Assembly (NCBI GenBank): GCA_035279905.1
Contig: DATEGZ010000200.1
Span: 1-64,000, forward strand
Source of the DNA: DATEGZ01 sp035279905
GTDB taxonomy: Bacteria > Acidobacteriota > Vicinamibacteria > Vicinamibacterales > SCN-69-37
Direction of reading: 5' to 3'
Length of the DNA: 64,000 bases
Part shown: piece after piece, positions 24,562-33,360 of the stretch
How positions within the stretch are numbered: the stretch's first letter is position 1
Layout of the letters: each line of letters begins with the position of its first letter
Translations under genes and position numbers: made by a program
Notes under the pieces: model-generated
Database searches by the model: none
Seen by the model: only the letters and a program-made list of their open reading frames with translations
What the model was told of the DNA's origin: nothing

Positions 24562-25509
24562 GTGACCGACCACGACTTCAAGACCTTCGCTGCCTCCGGA
24601 CCCGCTTTTCGCACACTCGAAGCTCTCGGGCCGATCGACTGGGATTTGTGGCGCACGGCCGCCGAGAGGCTCGGGCAGGACCTCGCCGGCGCGGCCGATC
24701 TGCCCCGCCGCATCCATCACCTGTACGTGCCGGTGTTGCTGTTCGCGGTCGCGCAGGCGCGCTCGTCGGCCCGGCGTCCGGTGTTCGTCGGCATGCAGGC
24801 GCCGCAAGGCGGCGGCAAGACGACGCTCGTGTCGCACGTCCTGGCGCTGCTGTCCGAAGCCGGACTGCGCGGCACCGGCGTGTCGATCGACGACTTCTAT
24901 CTGACCCGGCAGGAGCAGCTCGCGCTGGCCGAGGCGCACCCGGGCAATCCGTACCTCGAGCATCGCGGCTATCCCGGCACGCATGACATCGAGCTGGGCG
25001 TCTCCACGCTCACCGCGCTTGCGGGACTCGGGCCGGACGCGACCGAGCGCGTCGCGCACGTGCCCGTCTACGACAAGTCCGCGCACGGCGGCCGCGGCGA
25101 TCGCGCGCCCGACGCGCAATGGCGCAACGTCGCGAGCCCGCTCGATCTCGTCTTCGTCGAGGGCTGGATGTTCGGGTTCTCGCCCGTCGCCGAGTCCACG
25201 ATCGACGACGCGTACTTCAAGGAGCCGAACCGGGTGCTCTCGCGCTACGCGGAGTGGTATCGGTTTCTCGATGCGTTCGTGGCGCTGCGCGCGGTGGATC
25301 CGAACTTCGTCGTGAAGTGGCGCATCGAAGCCGAAGAGCGGATGGCGGCGCAGGGCAAGCCGGCGCTCAGCCGCGCGGCCATCGAGGACTACGTGCGCCG
25401 GTTTCTGCCGGCCTACGCTCGCTACGCCGGCGGCGTGCCCGCCAACGTGCCCGCCGACCGCCGGCTCGTCATCGGCCTCGACGAGCTGCGGCGGCCGGTA
25501 GCGTGGTGA
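24562..25509 (+). CDS. P-loop kinase, D-glycerate 3-kinase-like
   Basis: A 315-residue cytosolic P-loop kinase. The Walker A-like QGGGKTTL lies near residue 87 and SIDDFYLTRQEQLALA follows. RGYPGTHDIELG is characteristic of the plant/yeast-type GLYK/Tda10 glycerate kinase group within the phosphoribulokinase/uridine kinase superfamily. VFVEGWMFGF is the Walker B-like region. The GTG at 24562 begins one base after the permease stop, so it is probably in the exporter operon, although a metabolic kinase is not an obvious exporter partner. Glycerate as substrate is inferred from family resemblance. Confidence 0.78.
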   Translation: MTDHDFKTFAASGPAFRTLEALGPIDWDLWRTAAERLGQDLAGAADLPRRIHHLYVPVLLFAVAQARSSARRPVFVGMQAPQGGGKTTLVSHVLALLSEAGLRGTGVSIDDFYLTRQEQLALAEAHPGNPYLEHRGYPGTHDIELGVSTLTALAGLGPDATERVAHVPVYDKSAHGGRGDRAPDAQWRNVASPLDLVFVEGWMFGFSPVAESTIDDAYFKEPNRVLSRYAEWYRFLDAFVALRAVDPNFVVKWRIEAEERMAAQGKPALSRAAIEDYVRRFLPAYARYAGGVPANVPADRRLVIGLDELRRPVAW

Positions 25510-25510
25510 C

Positions 25511-25536
25511 GGGCGGGCGCCACGAGACGCCCGCCC
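25511..25536. terminator. Stem-loop between convergent genes
   Basis: GGGCGGGCG (25511-25519) pairs perfectly with CGCCCGCCC (25528-25536) across an 8-base loop. It starts two bases after the kinase stop, within the 44-bp gap to the SPFH gene stop. On the forward strand TGTTTCT follows 8 bases later. It is a plausible bidirectional terminator. Confidence 0.65.
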
Positions 25537-25553
25537 GCCTGCCTGTTTCTCAC

Positions 25554-27344
25554 TTACCGCGCACCCGCGTCGCCGTTCTTCTCCGACGCGAGAATGCGCG
25601 CGACCATCGCCGTCGCGATGCCGCCGGCGCCGTCGCCGCTGACCGCGACATCGGGCACCAGCTTCACGTGGTTCTCGCCGAGGATCGACGCGAGCTGCAT
25701 CGCCGTGTAGCCGTTCGCCCCGACCGCCTCGATGCCCTGACGATACGCGTCGGCCTTCGCCGATCCGACCGCGCGAATCGACGCGGCCTCGCCTTCGCCG
25801 GTGAGCCGCGCGGCGGCGCCCTGCGCTTCCGCCCGAAGGCGCGTCGCGTTGGCTTCGCCCTTCGCGGACTCGGCCACCGCCACCGCGTTCTGCTGCGCGA
25901 TGCGGACCATCTGCTCCGAGCGCACGACGTCGTTCTGCAGATTCGCCACGGCGGTCTCGCGCTCGAGCGCCTGGCGCTTCACCTGCGCCTCGCGCTGCGC
26001 GTCGTACGTCCGCTCGAGCTCGGCCGCGATCTTGCGGTCCGTCTGCGTCTTCATCAGGTCCTGCGGCGGAACGATGTCGCCGATGAGCGTGTCGATACAC
26101 TCGACGTCATACGCCTCGATCGCCTTGCGGATGTTCTCGAACGCCTCCTTCTGACGGTCCGAGCGCGCCGACAGGAACTCGAGCACCGTGACCTGCTGCG
26201 CGGAGTTCCTGAAGTAGTTGCCCACCGTCGGCTGCAGCACGTGATCCACCAGGTTCTGCATCGAGCCCACGCGTGAGATCACCCGCGGCGCGTTCTTCAT
26301 GCCGATGTGGATGATCTGCGCGACGTCGAGACTGAACGAGAACCCGTCCTTCGACCGCACGAGGATCGACGACAACCGCTCGTCGTACTGGTGCGCCTCC
26401 GTCCGGTTCGCCCAGTTCAGCACGATGTTCGTCGTCGGCACGAGCTCGACCTTCATCACCCGCGTGTTGATCGGGTGCTTGCCCGGCAGCAGGGGCTCGA
26501 CCCACACGCCCTTGCGGCCGCGCTCGACGAGGTCGCCGTGACGGAAGCCTTCGCCCGAGACGTCGAGGTGTTCCTTGCCCACGTAGCTCACGACGACGCC
26601 GACGTAGCCGATCGGGATTTCCGTCAGCGCGACCGGCTCCACGCGCACGAGCCACGGGTTCAGGTTCCACGAGCCAGACAGCAGCACCTCCTCCTGCAAG
26701 CCGCGGCAGCCGAGCGCGTCGATGAACGTCTGGCCGCGCTGGAAGCTGTCGTGACCCGTCACCACCGGTCCCGCCAGATCGCCCGCCGGAATCGGCCGGC
26801 CGTCGAGCATCGTGACGATGCCGACGCGATCGGGCGAGACCTCGTAGACGTGCAGATCGTCCGGCGCCATGTCGACGCGCGACGCGTTCGCCGGCGTGAC
26901 GACCTCGAACAGCGCCGGGTTGATGCGATACGTGCCCGCGGTCAGAAACGCGATCTGGCGGCCGCGCTCGCCGTGGTTGCGCAGGAACGCCTCCGCGTCC
27001 TGGTAGTTGTCGCACGCGACGGCGCGTCCGAGCACGCGCTCGGCGGGAATCGCCTCACCGTCCGCGGCCATGACCAGCGCGATCTCACCGGGCCGCACGA
27101 TCGTCACCGGCACCTTGATCACCTTGAACTGCCAGCGCCAGAGCGGGAAGTGCCAGCCCGGCGCCAGCAGGCGCGCTTGATACCCCGCTTCGCCGTTGAG
27201 CGCGATGATCCGGCCCGACGGCAGCGGCGGTCCGAAGCGTTTCACCACCAGCCCGGCCTGCGTCTCGCGAATCGACCACAGGCCCAACCACGTCACCAAG
27301 CTCGCCACACCCACGACGGCGAGCGCCCACCCAAACATCGTCAT
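25554..27344 (-). CDS. SPFH/flotillin-like membrane protein
   Basis: A 596-residue protein with one N-terminal transmembrane helix (MFGWALAVVGVASLVTWLGL) and a band 7/SPFH-like region around residues 25-400. An Ala/Glu/Arg-rich coiled coil follows (about 440-540), with repeats such as AAELERTYDAQREAQVKRQ. That is the architecture of flotillin/band-7 scaffold proteins that oligomerise at the membrane. The ATG at 27344 has GGAGG five bases upstream. It is divergent from a sigma-54 activator, and an imperfect 38-bp palindrome lies between them. A role in membrane stress or organisation is the usual inference for such proteins. Confidence 0.85.
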   Translation of the reverse strand: MTMFGWALAVVGVASLVTWLGLWSIRETQAGLVVKRFGPPLPSGRIIALNGEAGYQARLLAPGWHFPLWRWQFKVIKVPVTIVRPGEIALVMAADGEAIPAERVLGRAVACDNYQDAEAFLRNHGERGRQIAFLTAGTYRINPALFEVVTPANASRVDMAPDDLHVYEVSPDRVGIVTMLDGRPIPAGDLAGPVVTGHDSFQRGQTFIDALGCRGLQEEVLLSGSWNLNPWLVRVEPVALTEIPIGYVGVVVSYVGKEHLDVSGEGFRHGDLVERGRKGVWVEPLLPGKHPINTRVMKVELVPTTNIVLNWANRTEAHQYDERLSSILVRSKDGFSFSLDVAQIIHIGMKNAPRVISRVGSMQNLVDHVLQPTVGNYFRNSAQQVTVLEFLSARSDRQKEAFENIRKAIEAYDVECIDTLIGDIVPPQDLMKTQTDRKIAAELERTYDAQREAQVKRQALERETAVANLQNDVVRSEQMVRIAQQNAVAVAESAKGEANATRLRAEAQGAAARLTGEGEAASIRAVGSAKADAYRQGIEAVGANGYTAMQLASILGENHVKLVPDVAVSGDGAGGIATAMVARILASEKNGDAGAR

Positions 27345-27431
27345 GTCCGCCTCCGCGGGCAGAAGGTGCATAGGGCGAGCCGGGCCCGGCCCGCGGAATT
27401 TGGCCGGTTTTCGCGCGCCGGCCTGCCAGAT

Positions 27432-27469
27432 CGTTATTCAATTCATGTCATGACAGTGATTAAATAACG
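27432..27469. promoter_or_regulatory. 38-bp imperfect palindrome, candidate operator
   Basis: The site is centred exactly between 27450 and 27451. CGTTATT (27432-27438) mirrors AATAACG (27463-27469), and the core TGTCATGACA (27446-27455) is a perfect palindrome. 15 of 19 positions per arm match. It is A/T-rich in a GC-rich region and lies 3 bp before the sigma-54 activator start and 87 bp from the SPFH start, so it could control both. Confidence 0.65.
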
Positions 27470-27472
27470 TCC

Positions 27473-28831
27473 ATGACCCTCGTCGAATGGCACGGCTCGG
27501 CGGCCCCGCCGGCGGTTCTGTCGGCGCTCCGGGCGGCGGGATTCGAGACCGCGCGGCCGGGCGACGCGCGGCCGATTGCCGTCGTGCACTGCACCACGAC
27601 CGGCAAGCGGCTGCCCTCACCCGGGCCGGGCGCCGGCGACTGGATCTGGCTGTGTCAGGCGGCGCCGGACGATGGCCAGCGCATGGAGGCGATCGCCCGC
27701 GGGGCGTACGACGTGATCTCGCTGCAGGATCCGCGGGCCGCCGAGGATCTGGTCGCGCGTCTTGGCGAGCTGGCCGTGCCCCTGCCGGTTGCACCGCGCG
27801 AGTCCACGCTCGCGCTCAAGAGCGCGGCCGCGCGGCGCGTCGTCGAGCAGGTGGCGCGCGTGGCGCCGACGTCGATGCCGGTGCTCTTCACGGGCGAGAC
27901 GGGCACGGGCAAGGAAGTGATGGCGCGGCTGACGCACGCCTGGTCGCCGCGCCACGCGAAGCCGTTCGTGCCGATCAACTGCGCGGCGATTCCCAACGAG
28001 CTCATGGAAGCGGAGCTGTTCGGCTACGCGCGCGGCGCGTTTTCCGGCGCCGTGCAGCGCTACGACGGGCAGTTGATGGCCGCCGAAGGCGGCACCGTGC
28101 TGCTCGACGAGATCGACGACACCCCGCTCGAAACGCAGACGAAGCTGCTCCGGGTGCTCGACGATCGCGTGGTGAGCCGGCTTGGCGAGAACATCTGGCA
28201 CGAGGTCGACTTCCGGCTGCTCGCGGCGACCAACTGCGATCTCGGGCCGCTCATCGAAGACGGCCGCTTCGGCGCGGATCTCTACGAGCGGCTCGCGATC
28301 GTCACGGTGCACCTCGCGCCGCTGCGCGAGCGGCTCGAGGATCTGCCGGATCTGGCCGCGCACTTCGTGCAGCGCTTCACGCGCGAGCACGGCCGCGCGG
28401 CCGGCACCGAGATTCGCGCCGACGCTCTGCGCGCGCTCGCGGCGTATCCGTGGCCGGGCAACATCCGCGAGCTTCGCAACGTGGTCTACGAAACGCTCGT
28501 GTACAAGCGCGCCGGGCACGTGGTCCTGCCGTCGGATCTACCCAGGCGCGTCCTCGCTGGCGGCGCGCGGCGGGGCCCGGCGCCCGCGGCGGATCGATCG
28601 GCGGTCGCGCGGAAAATCGCGGGTGGGACGATGAATCTTCAGCGCGAGATCGCCTCGCTCGAGCGCATGGCCATCGAGGAGGCGCTCGCGCGCACGGGCG
28701 GCAACGCGGCGCAGGCGGCACATCTGCTCGGCAGCGTCGGGCGGGGGATGGCGCGCGACCCCGGCGGCACCCTCCGGGCGATGATGCGGCGGCTCTCCCG
28801 AGGCGATCGCCGCGTCCTCAAACGGCAGTGA
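27473..28831 (+). CDS. Sigma-54 dependent activator with pseudo-receiver
   Basis: A 452-residue NtrC-family AAA+ activator. Residues 1-105 look like a degenerate receiver domain (GAYDVISLQDPRAAEDLVARL matches the end of a receiver) without an obvious phosphoacceptor Asp. The AAA+ domain has Walker A GETGTGKE (about residues 142-149), GAFSGA in place of the usual GAFTGA loop, and Walker B TVLLDEID. The C-terminus has a Fis-type region (ALARTGGNAAQAAHLLG) in which the expected second helix is displaced by about 8 residues. It is divergent from the SPFH gene and 16 bp upstream of the kinase-fold gene. It presumably activates sigma-54 promoters nearby, though none is recognisable. Confidence 0.87.
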   Translation: MTLVEWHGSAAPPAVLSALRAAGFETARPGDARPIAVVHCTTTGKRLPSPGPGAGDWIWLCQAAPDDGQRMEAIARGAYDVISLQDPRAAEDLVARLGELAVPLPVAPRESTLALKSAAARRVVEQVARVAPTSMPVLFTGETGTGKEVMARLTHAWSPRHAKPFVPINCAAIPNELMEAELFGYARGAFSGAVQRYDGQLMAAEGGTVLLDEIDDTPLETQTKLLRVLDDRVVSRLGENIWHEVDFRLLAATNCDLGPLIEDGRFGADLYERLAIVTVHLAPLRERLEDLPDLAAHFVQRFTREHGRAAGTEIRADALRALAAYPWPGNIRELRNVVYETLVYKRAGHVVLPSDLPRRVLAGGARRGPAPAADRSAVARKIAGGTMNLQREIASLERMAIEEALARTGGNAAQAAHLLGSVGRGMARDPGGTLRAMMRRLSRGDRRVLKRQ

Positions 28832-28847
28832 TACCTTAGGGGCCGCC

Positions 28848-29681
28848 ATGGACCACCGTCTGCGGCTCCCCCACCTGCTTGCTGTCAGCGCGGTCGCGGC
28901 CTGGACGCTCGGGTTCGCGCTTCAGGCCGAGCAAGCTGCCACGCCTCCGGCCAACGCGAAGATCTGGATCGGCCGCGCCGCGGAGATTGAGAACTTCCTC
29001 CGCACGACGCCCATCGTCAAGATGGACGACCTGTCGGTCGGCGTCACGCACCCGAAGAAGGCGACGCTGCCGCCGGGCGGCCCCGTGCCCTACCTGGCGT
29101 TCAAAGCGATTCCCCCGGCGCGGTACTCCGGGTTCTGGGAGAGCTACCTGTCGGAGATCGCCGCGTACGAGCTCGACAAGCTGCTGCAGCTCAACATGGT
29201 GCCGCCGACGGTCGAGCGGGAGTACAAGGGCGACAAGGGCGCGGCCGTCATGTGGGCGTCCCCGACGAAAAGCTTCAAGGAGCTCGGCGGGAAGGGCGCG
29301 CCGGAGGCACCGCCGATCTACGCCGCCGCGTGGGCGAAGCAAATCGCGCAGGCGAAGATGTTCGACAACCTCATCAACAATCTCGATCCGAATCTCGGGA
29401 ACTGGCTCGTCGATCCGTCGTGGAATCTCATCCTCATCGACCACACGCGCGCGTTCACGGGCGGCACGAAGATGATCCACGAGATGACGCACATCGATCC
29501 GGATCTCTGGGCGCGCATGCGCGCGCTCGACGAGCCGACGCTGCACGCGGCGCTCGGCAAGTGGCTCGTCCGCGGCGGGGAAAAGACGATCATCGAGCGC
29601 CGCGACAAAATGCAGCAGATCATCGACGCGCTGGTGAAGACGCGCGGCGCGGACAACGTCTTCATCCGCAGTCACGAATGA
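28848..29681 (+). CDS. Secreted protein with a PI3K/HipA-like kinase fold
   Basis: A 277-residue protein with an N-terminal hydrophobic signal (LLAVSAVAAWTLGFALQ). The diagnostic segment is FDNLINNLDPNLGNWLVD followed by LILIDHTRAF. It has the D-x-x-x-x-N and I-D-H layout of the catalytic and metal-binding loops in atypical kinases (PI3/4-kinase, HipA and FAM20-like folds). A preceding FKAIPP segment could be the nucleotide-binding Lys region. Export of a kinase-fold protein is unusual. It is 16 bp downstream of the sigma-54 activator and overlaps the next gene by ATGA. Kinase activity is inference. Confidence 0.6.
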   Translation: MDHRLRLPHLLAVSAVAAWTLGFALQAEQAATPPANAKIWIGRAAEIENFLRTTPIVKMDDLSVGVTHPKKATLPPGGPVPYLAFKAIPPARYSGFWESYLSEIAAYELDKLLQLNMVPPTVEREYKGDKGAAVMWASPTKSFKELGGKGAPEAPPIYAAAWAKQIAQAKMFDNLINNLDPNLGNWLVDPSWNLILIDHTRAFTGGTKMIHEMTHIDPDLWARMRALDEPTLHAALGKWLVRGGEKTIIERRDKMQQIIDALVKTRGADNVFIRSHE

Positions 29682-31309
29682 GCACGCCGACCTGCGCCGC
29701 AGTGCTGGCCCGCACGCTGCGTGAGGCCGGCATCACGCGGATGTTCGGACTGCCGGGCGGTGAAGTGCTCGACTTCATCGACGCCGCCCGGCGCGAAGGC
29801 ATCGACTTTCTCCTCACGCGCCACGAAGCCGGCGCGGCGTTCATGGCCGACGTCACCGGGCAAATCCAGCGGCGCCCGGGTGTCTGCGTCGCGACGCTCG
29901 GACCCGGCGCGATGAACATGGCGCTCGGCGTCGCCAACGCGTATCTCGATCGCTCGCCCGTGATCGCGATCACGGCGACGCTCGCCCGCGCCAACAGCCG
30001 CATCGCCACGCACCAGGATCTCGATCTGAACGCGGTGTACCGCCCGTTCACCAAGCTCGCGCTGACGCTCGACGGGCACGACACGGCCGCGAAGGTGCGG
30101 CACGCGATCGCGGTCAGCCTCGAGCCGCGCATGGGCCCGGTGCACATCGCCGTGCCGAGTGACGTCGCGCGAACGCCGGACGCCGACACGCCGGCCGCAC
30201 CGATCGCGGAACGATCCTTCACGCCCGCGCCGCCCGCGGATCTCGATCGCGTCGCCACCGAGATCGCGCGCGCTCGCCGGCCCGTTGTCGTGCTCGGCAT
30301 CGACGTCAACCCGCACGCGGAGGCGCGCGCGGTGCGTGCGTTCGTCGACGCGCTGGGCGCGCCGGTATTCGTCACGCCCAAGGCCAAGGGCCTCGTGTCC
30401 GAGGACCACCCGCTGTTCTACGGCGTCTGCGCCGGCGTGTCCGCGGACGCCGTCGTCGTGGACTGGCTCGGCCGCGCGGATCTGCTCATCGGCGTTGGAT
30501 TCGACCCGGTGGAGTCCGACAAGGTGTGGCATCACACGATGCCGATGGTCTCCGTCGGCCCGGTGTCGATCGCGAAAGACGATTTCCGCCCACGTGCTGA
30601 AGCCGTTGGAGATCTGAGCACCGCGCTCGCCGTGCTGGCGACGCGGCTGGGCGCGCGGGCGATCGAATGGACCGCCGGCGATCGCGCGACGTTCAGGCGC
30701 GAGCTCGAAGCCGTGCTGCGGCCCACCGCCGTGCCGCGCGGGCTCTCGGGATACGAGCTGACGCGCCGGCTGCGCGAGTCGTTTCCGCGCGACACCATCT
30801 TCGTCACCGACGTCGGCTCAGTGAAGATGGTCACGTCGCAGGCCTGGACGTCGTACGAGCCGCAGACGTTCTTCGAATCCAACGGCCTGTCGGCGATGAG
30901 CTACAGCCTGCCGGCGGCGATGGCCGCGCGACTGCAGTACCCCAAGCGGCCGATTCTCTGCACCATTGGCGACGGCGGGTTCGGCATGACGATCGCCGAG
31001 ATCGAAACCTGCGTGCGCGAGCGCCTGCACTTCACAACGGTCGTTTACAACGACAGCAGCCTGAGCCTGATCGACGCCGCGCAGCAGCGCCGCGGCTACC
31101 CGACCACGGGCGTCCGCCACAGCCAGGTGGACTTCGCCGCGGCCGCCGCGGCTTTCGGCGCGTGGTCGCGCCGGGTCGAGACGATGGAACAACTGGACGC
31201 GGCCCTCGGGCAGTCGGCCGGCATCGACCGGCCGGTCGTGATCGACGCGGTCGTGGATCCGGCGGAGTATAGGGCGCAGACAGGGCCGCGGGGAAAACTT
31301 AAAACTTAG
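29678..31309 (+). CDS. Thiamine-diphosphate enzyme, acetolactate synthase-like
   Basis: A 543-residue member of the TPP-dependent decarboxylase/carboligase family. The catalytic Glu lies in RHEAGAAFMAD (about residue 49). The TPP/Mg motif is GDGGFGMTIAEIE followed about 18 residues later by YNDSS. Domain order (PYR, central, PP) and length fit acetolactate synthase-like enzymes, but no regulatory subunit is nearby, so it may act on another 2-oxo acid. It begins in an ATGA overlap with the kinase-fold gene. Its last four codons and stop lie inside the left arm of the heptamer hairpin at 31293-31388. Confidence 0.87.
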   Translation: MSTPTCAAVLARTLREAGITRMFGLPGGEVLDFIDAARREGIDFLLTRHEAGAAFMADVTGQIQRRPGVCVATLGPGAMNMALGVANAYLDRSPVIAITATLARANSRIATHQDLDLNAVYRPFTKLALTLDGHDTAAKVRHAIAVSLEPRMGPVHIAVPSDVARTPDADTPAAPIAERSFTPAPPADLDRVATEIARARRPVVVLGIDVNPHAEARAVRAFVDALGAPVFVTPKAKGLVSEDHPLFYGVCAGVSADAVVVDWLGRADLLIGVGFDPVESDKVWHHTMPMVSVGPVSIAKDDFRPRAEAVGDLSTALAVLATRLGARAIEWTAGDRATFRRELEAVLRPTAVPRGLSGYELTRRLRESFPRDTIFVTDVGSVKMVTSQAWTSYEPQTFFESNGLSAMSYSLPAAMAARLQYPKRPILCTIGDGGFGMTIAEIETCVRERLHFTTVVYNDSSLSLIDAAQQRRGYPTTGVRHSQVDFAAAAAAFGAWSRRVETMEQLDAALGQSAGIDRPVVIDAVVDPAEYRAQTGPRGKLKT

Positions 31310-31388
31310 AACTCAAAACTTAGAACTTCAGAGGATCACGCGGTCATTCCGAAGTTCTAAGTTTGAAGTTCTAAGTTCTAAGTTGATC
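31293..31388. repeat. Heptamer-built hairpin, copy B
   Basis: The left arm (31293-31329) is GAAAAC, TTAAAAC, TTAGAAC, TCAAAAC, TTAGAAC, TTC. The right arm (31351-31388) is GAA, GTTCTAA, GTTTGAA, GTTCTAA, GTTCTAA, GTTGATC. The loop has GATCACGCGG, nearly identical to copy A. The element carries the TAG (31307-31309) of the TPP enzyme gene. Its last base is the first base of the reverse-strand TAG (31388-31390) of the ABC exporter gene. Confidence 0.92.
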
Positions 31389-33208
31389 TACCTGTATCCT
31401 GCGGCCTGGAGCTCAAACAGCTCCGCATATCGCCCGCCGGCGCGCAGCAGCTCGCTGTGCGTGCCGATTTCCTTCACGCGGCCGTCGGCGATCACGGCGA
31501 TCCGATCGGCGATGCGCACGGTCGAGAACCGGTGCGAGATCACGATGCCGATGCGGCCTTTCAGGTTGTCTTTGAGCTCGGCGAAGATCGCGGCCTCGGC
31601 TTCCGGGTCGAGTGACGACGTCGGCTCGTCGAGAATCCAGATGTCGGCGTCGCGGTACATGATGCGCGCGAGCGCGAGGCGCTGCCACTCGCCGCCCGAC
31701 AGATCGTGTCCGCCCTCGAAGAGCCGGCCCACCTTCGAATCGAGGCCGTTCGGCATTTTCTTGACGAGCCAGTCGCTCCGCGCGTCGCGCAGCGCTTCCA
31801 TCACGTGCGCGTCGTCGACCGGCGCGTCGGGCCGGCCCATCACGACGTTTTCGCGGACGGACAGCTCGTACGTCGCGTAGTCCTGAAACAGCACGCCGAT
31901 GCGGCCCCGGAGCACTTCCGGATCGACCTCCTTCAGGTTGATGCCGCCAACGCGCACCGATCCGAGGTCGGGATCGTAGAACCGCATCAACAGCTTGACG
32001 AGCGTGCTCTTGCCCGCGCCGTTCTCGCCGACGAGCGCGACCAACTCGCCGTGCTTGATGTTGAGCGTCAACCCCGCCACAGCCGGCTCCGTGCCGCCCG
32101 GATACGCAAACGTCACGTCGTCGAACTCAATCCCGTCGATCGGACCAGCCGGAATGGCGCGCGGCTTTTTCGGCACCGGGATGAGCGGCTCGATCGAGAG
32201 GAACGAGAAGTAGTCGTCGAGAAAGGTGGTGTGCTGATCGACGGCGACGAACGTGCTGGAGATCTGCCCGAGCGTGCCCGCGACCGACGTGAACGCGCCG
32301 ATCACGAGGACGACGCCGCCGGGATCGATCGCGCCGGCCATGCCGCGCATGGCGACGAACCCGTAGGCGAGCGCGAGCGTCGTGCCGGTGACGAGCCCGG
32401 TGAGCAGCGAGATGCGCGTGCCCGACCGGTACATCTGCTCGCGCTGGCGGAACAAATCCTCGGACAGCTTCTGGTGGCGCCGCATGAGGTAGTCGGAGAG
32501 CACGTACGCGCGGATTTCCTTCGTCGTGCGCGGCTGCACGAGCAAATCGCCGAGATACTCGCGCTCGCGCTCCTCCGGCGTCTCTTTGTAGAAGTACTCG
32601 TAGAGCTTCGACGTCACGCTCCGTTCGAGGACCAGCGACAGAAGCGCGGCGACGAGCGCCAGCACGACGAGCACCCAATGCAGGCTCGCGAGGAGGAACG
32701 CCATCCCCGCGATCGTGACGACGTTGCCCGAGAGGCCGAGGACTGACCAGGTGAGATCGCCGGGCCGCCACGAGACGTCGCGCTTGGCGCGCGCGAGACG
32801 ATCGTGCCAGTCGGAGTTGTCGAAGTGGCCGAGGTCGACTCTCGACGCCTGCGCGAGCAGCCGGCGTTCCGCCTCGAGCTGCACGCGACGCACGTACAGG
32901 TTGCGTCCGTACCCGGTGTACGCGCCCACGGCGCGCTGCACACCGATGGCCACCCACAACCCGAGCACGACCGGCAGGATCGACGTGAATCCCGCCGGGT
33001 GCAGGCGCGCATCGGCGATGCGGTTGACGAGGATCGCGCCCAGCTTGACGGCCACGGGCGCCAACGCCGCGCTCACGATCCCGAGCAGCGTGTACCGAAT
33101 CAAGAGTTTCGGCGACGCCGACCACGCGAGCGCCATCCCAAGCCGGAAATTCTTCCGGACGCGCCGGAGGCGGCCCTTGATCGGCGTTGAGGTCGGCGGG
33201 CTGTTCAC
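31388..33208 (-). CDS. ABC exporter, fused permease and ATPase
   Basis: A 606-residue half-transporter. The N-terminal transmembrane domain (about residues 30-340) has helices such as LGIVSAALAPVAVKLGAILV and FLLASLHWVLVVLALVAALL. The C-terminal ATPase has Walker A GENGAGKST, signature LSGGEWQRLALAR and Walker B WILDEPTSSLD, with an intact H-loop (VISHRFSTV). It likely works as a homodimeric exporter of lipid, peptide or drug. The GTG start at 33206-33208 is divergent from the TonB-type gene. Substrate is unknown. Confidence 0.9.
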   Translation of the reverse strand: MNSPPTSTPIKGRLRRVRKNFRLGMALAWSASPKLLIRYTLLGIVSAALAPVAVKLGAILVNRIADARLHPAGFTSILPVVLGLWVAIGVQRAVGAYTGYGRNLYVRRVQLEAERRLLAQASRVDLGHFDNSDWHDRLARAKRDVSWRPGDLTWSVLGLSGNVVTIAGMAFLLASLHWVLVVLALVAALLSLVLERSVTSKLYEYFYKETPEEREREYLGDLLVQPRTTKEIRAYVLSDYLMRRHQKLSEDLFRQREQMYRSGTRISLLTGLVTGTTLALAYGFVAMRGMAGAIDPGGVVLVIGAFTSVAGTLGQISSTFVAVDQHTTFLDDYFSFLSIEPLIPVPKKPRAIPAGPIDGIEFDDVTFAYPGGTEPAVAGLTLNIKHGELVALVGENGAGKSTLVKLLMRFYDPDLGSVRVGGINLKEVDPEVLRGRIGVLFQDYATYELSVRENVVMGRPDAPVDDAHVMEALRDARSDWLVKKMPNGLDSKVGRLFEGGHDLSGGEWQRLALARIMYRDADIWILDEPTSSLDPEAEAAIFAELKDNLKGRIGIVISHRFSTVRIADRIAVIADGRVKEIGTHSELLRAGGRYAELFELQAAGYR

Positions 33209-33235
33209 GCGCCACCAATGATAGTGAATCCTTGT

Positions 33236-33269
33236 GGTTCCGGGGTTCCGGGGTTCCGGGGTTCCGAGG
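33236..33269. repeat. GGTTCCGG octamer array, single arm
   Basis: Three tandem GGTTCCGG units (33236-33259) plus GGTTCCGA lie in the 152-bp gap between divergent genes. No complementary arm follows, so this is a half element of the family at 38182-38306 and 49468-49541. The rest of the gap (to 33360) holds CTTCACCGA-like repeats but nothing I can assign. Confidence 0.85.
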
Positions 33270-33360
33270 TGCGCTGGCGGCGTTTCACCGACCCGCCGTG
33301 TCGCTTCACCGATTCGAGGGATATCCGCGGCCAGTCATCGCGTATCAACGACAGAGACGC

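Noticed and set aside
21236..25509. Secondary-metabolite cluster around the ABC-2 exporter
   Set aside because: No biosynthetic enzymes nearby; the adjacent kinase is of the glycerate-kinase type.
27345..27431. Sigma-54 (-24/-12) promoter for the SPFH gene
   Set aside because: The best match (TGGCAG with GC-rich follow-up) lacks a TTGC -12 element at the right spacing.
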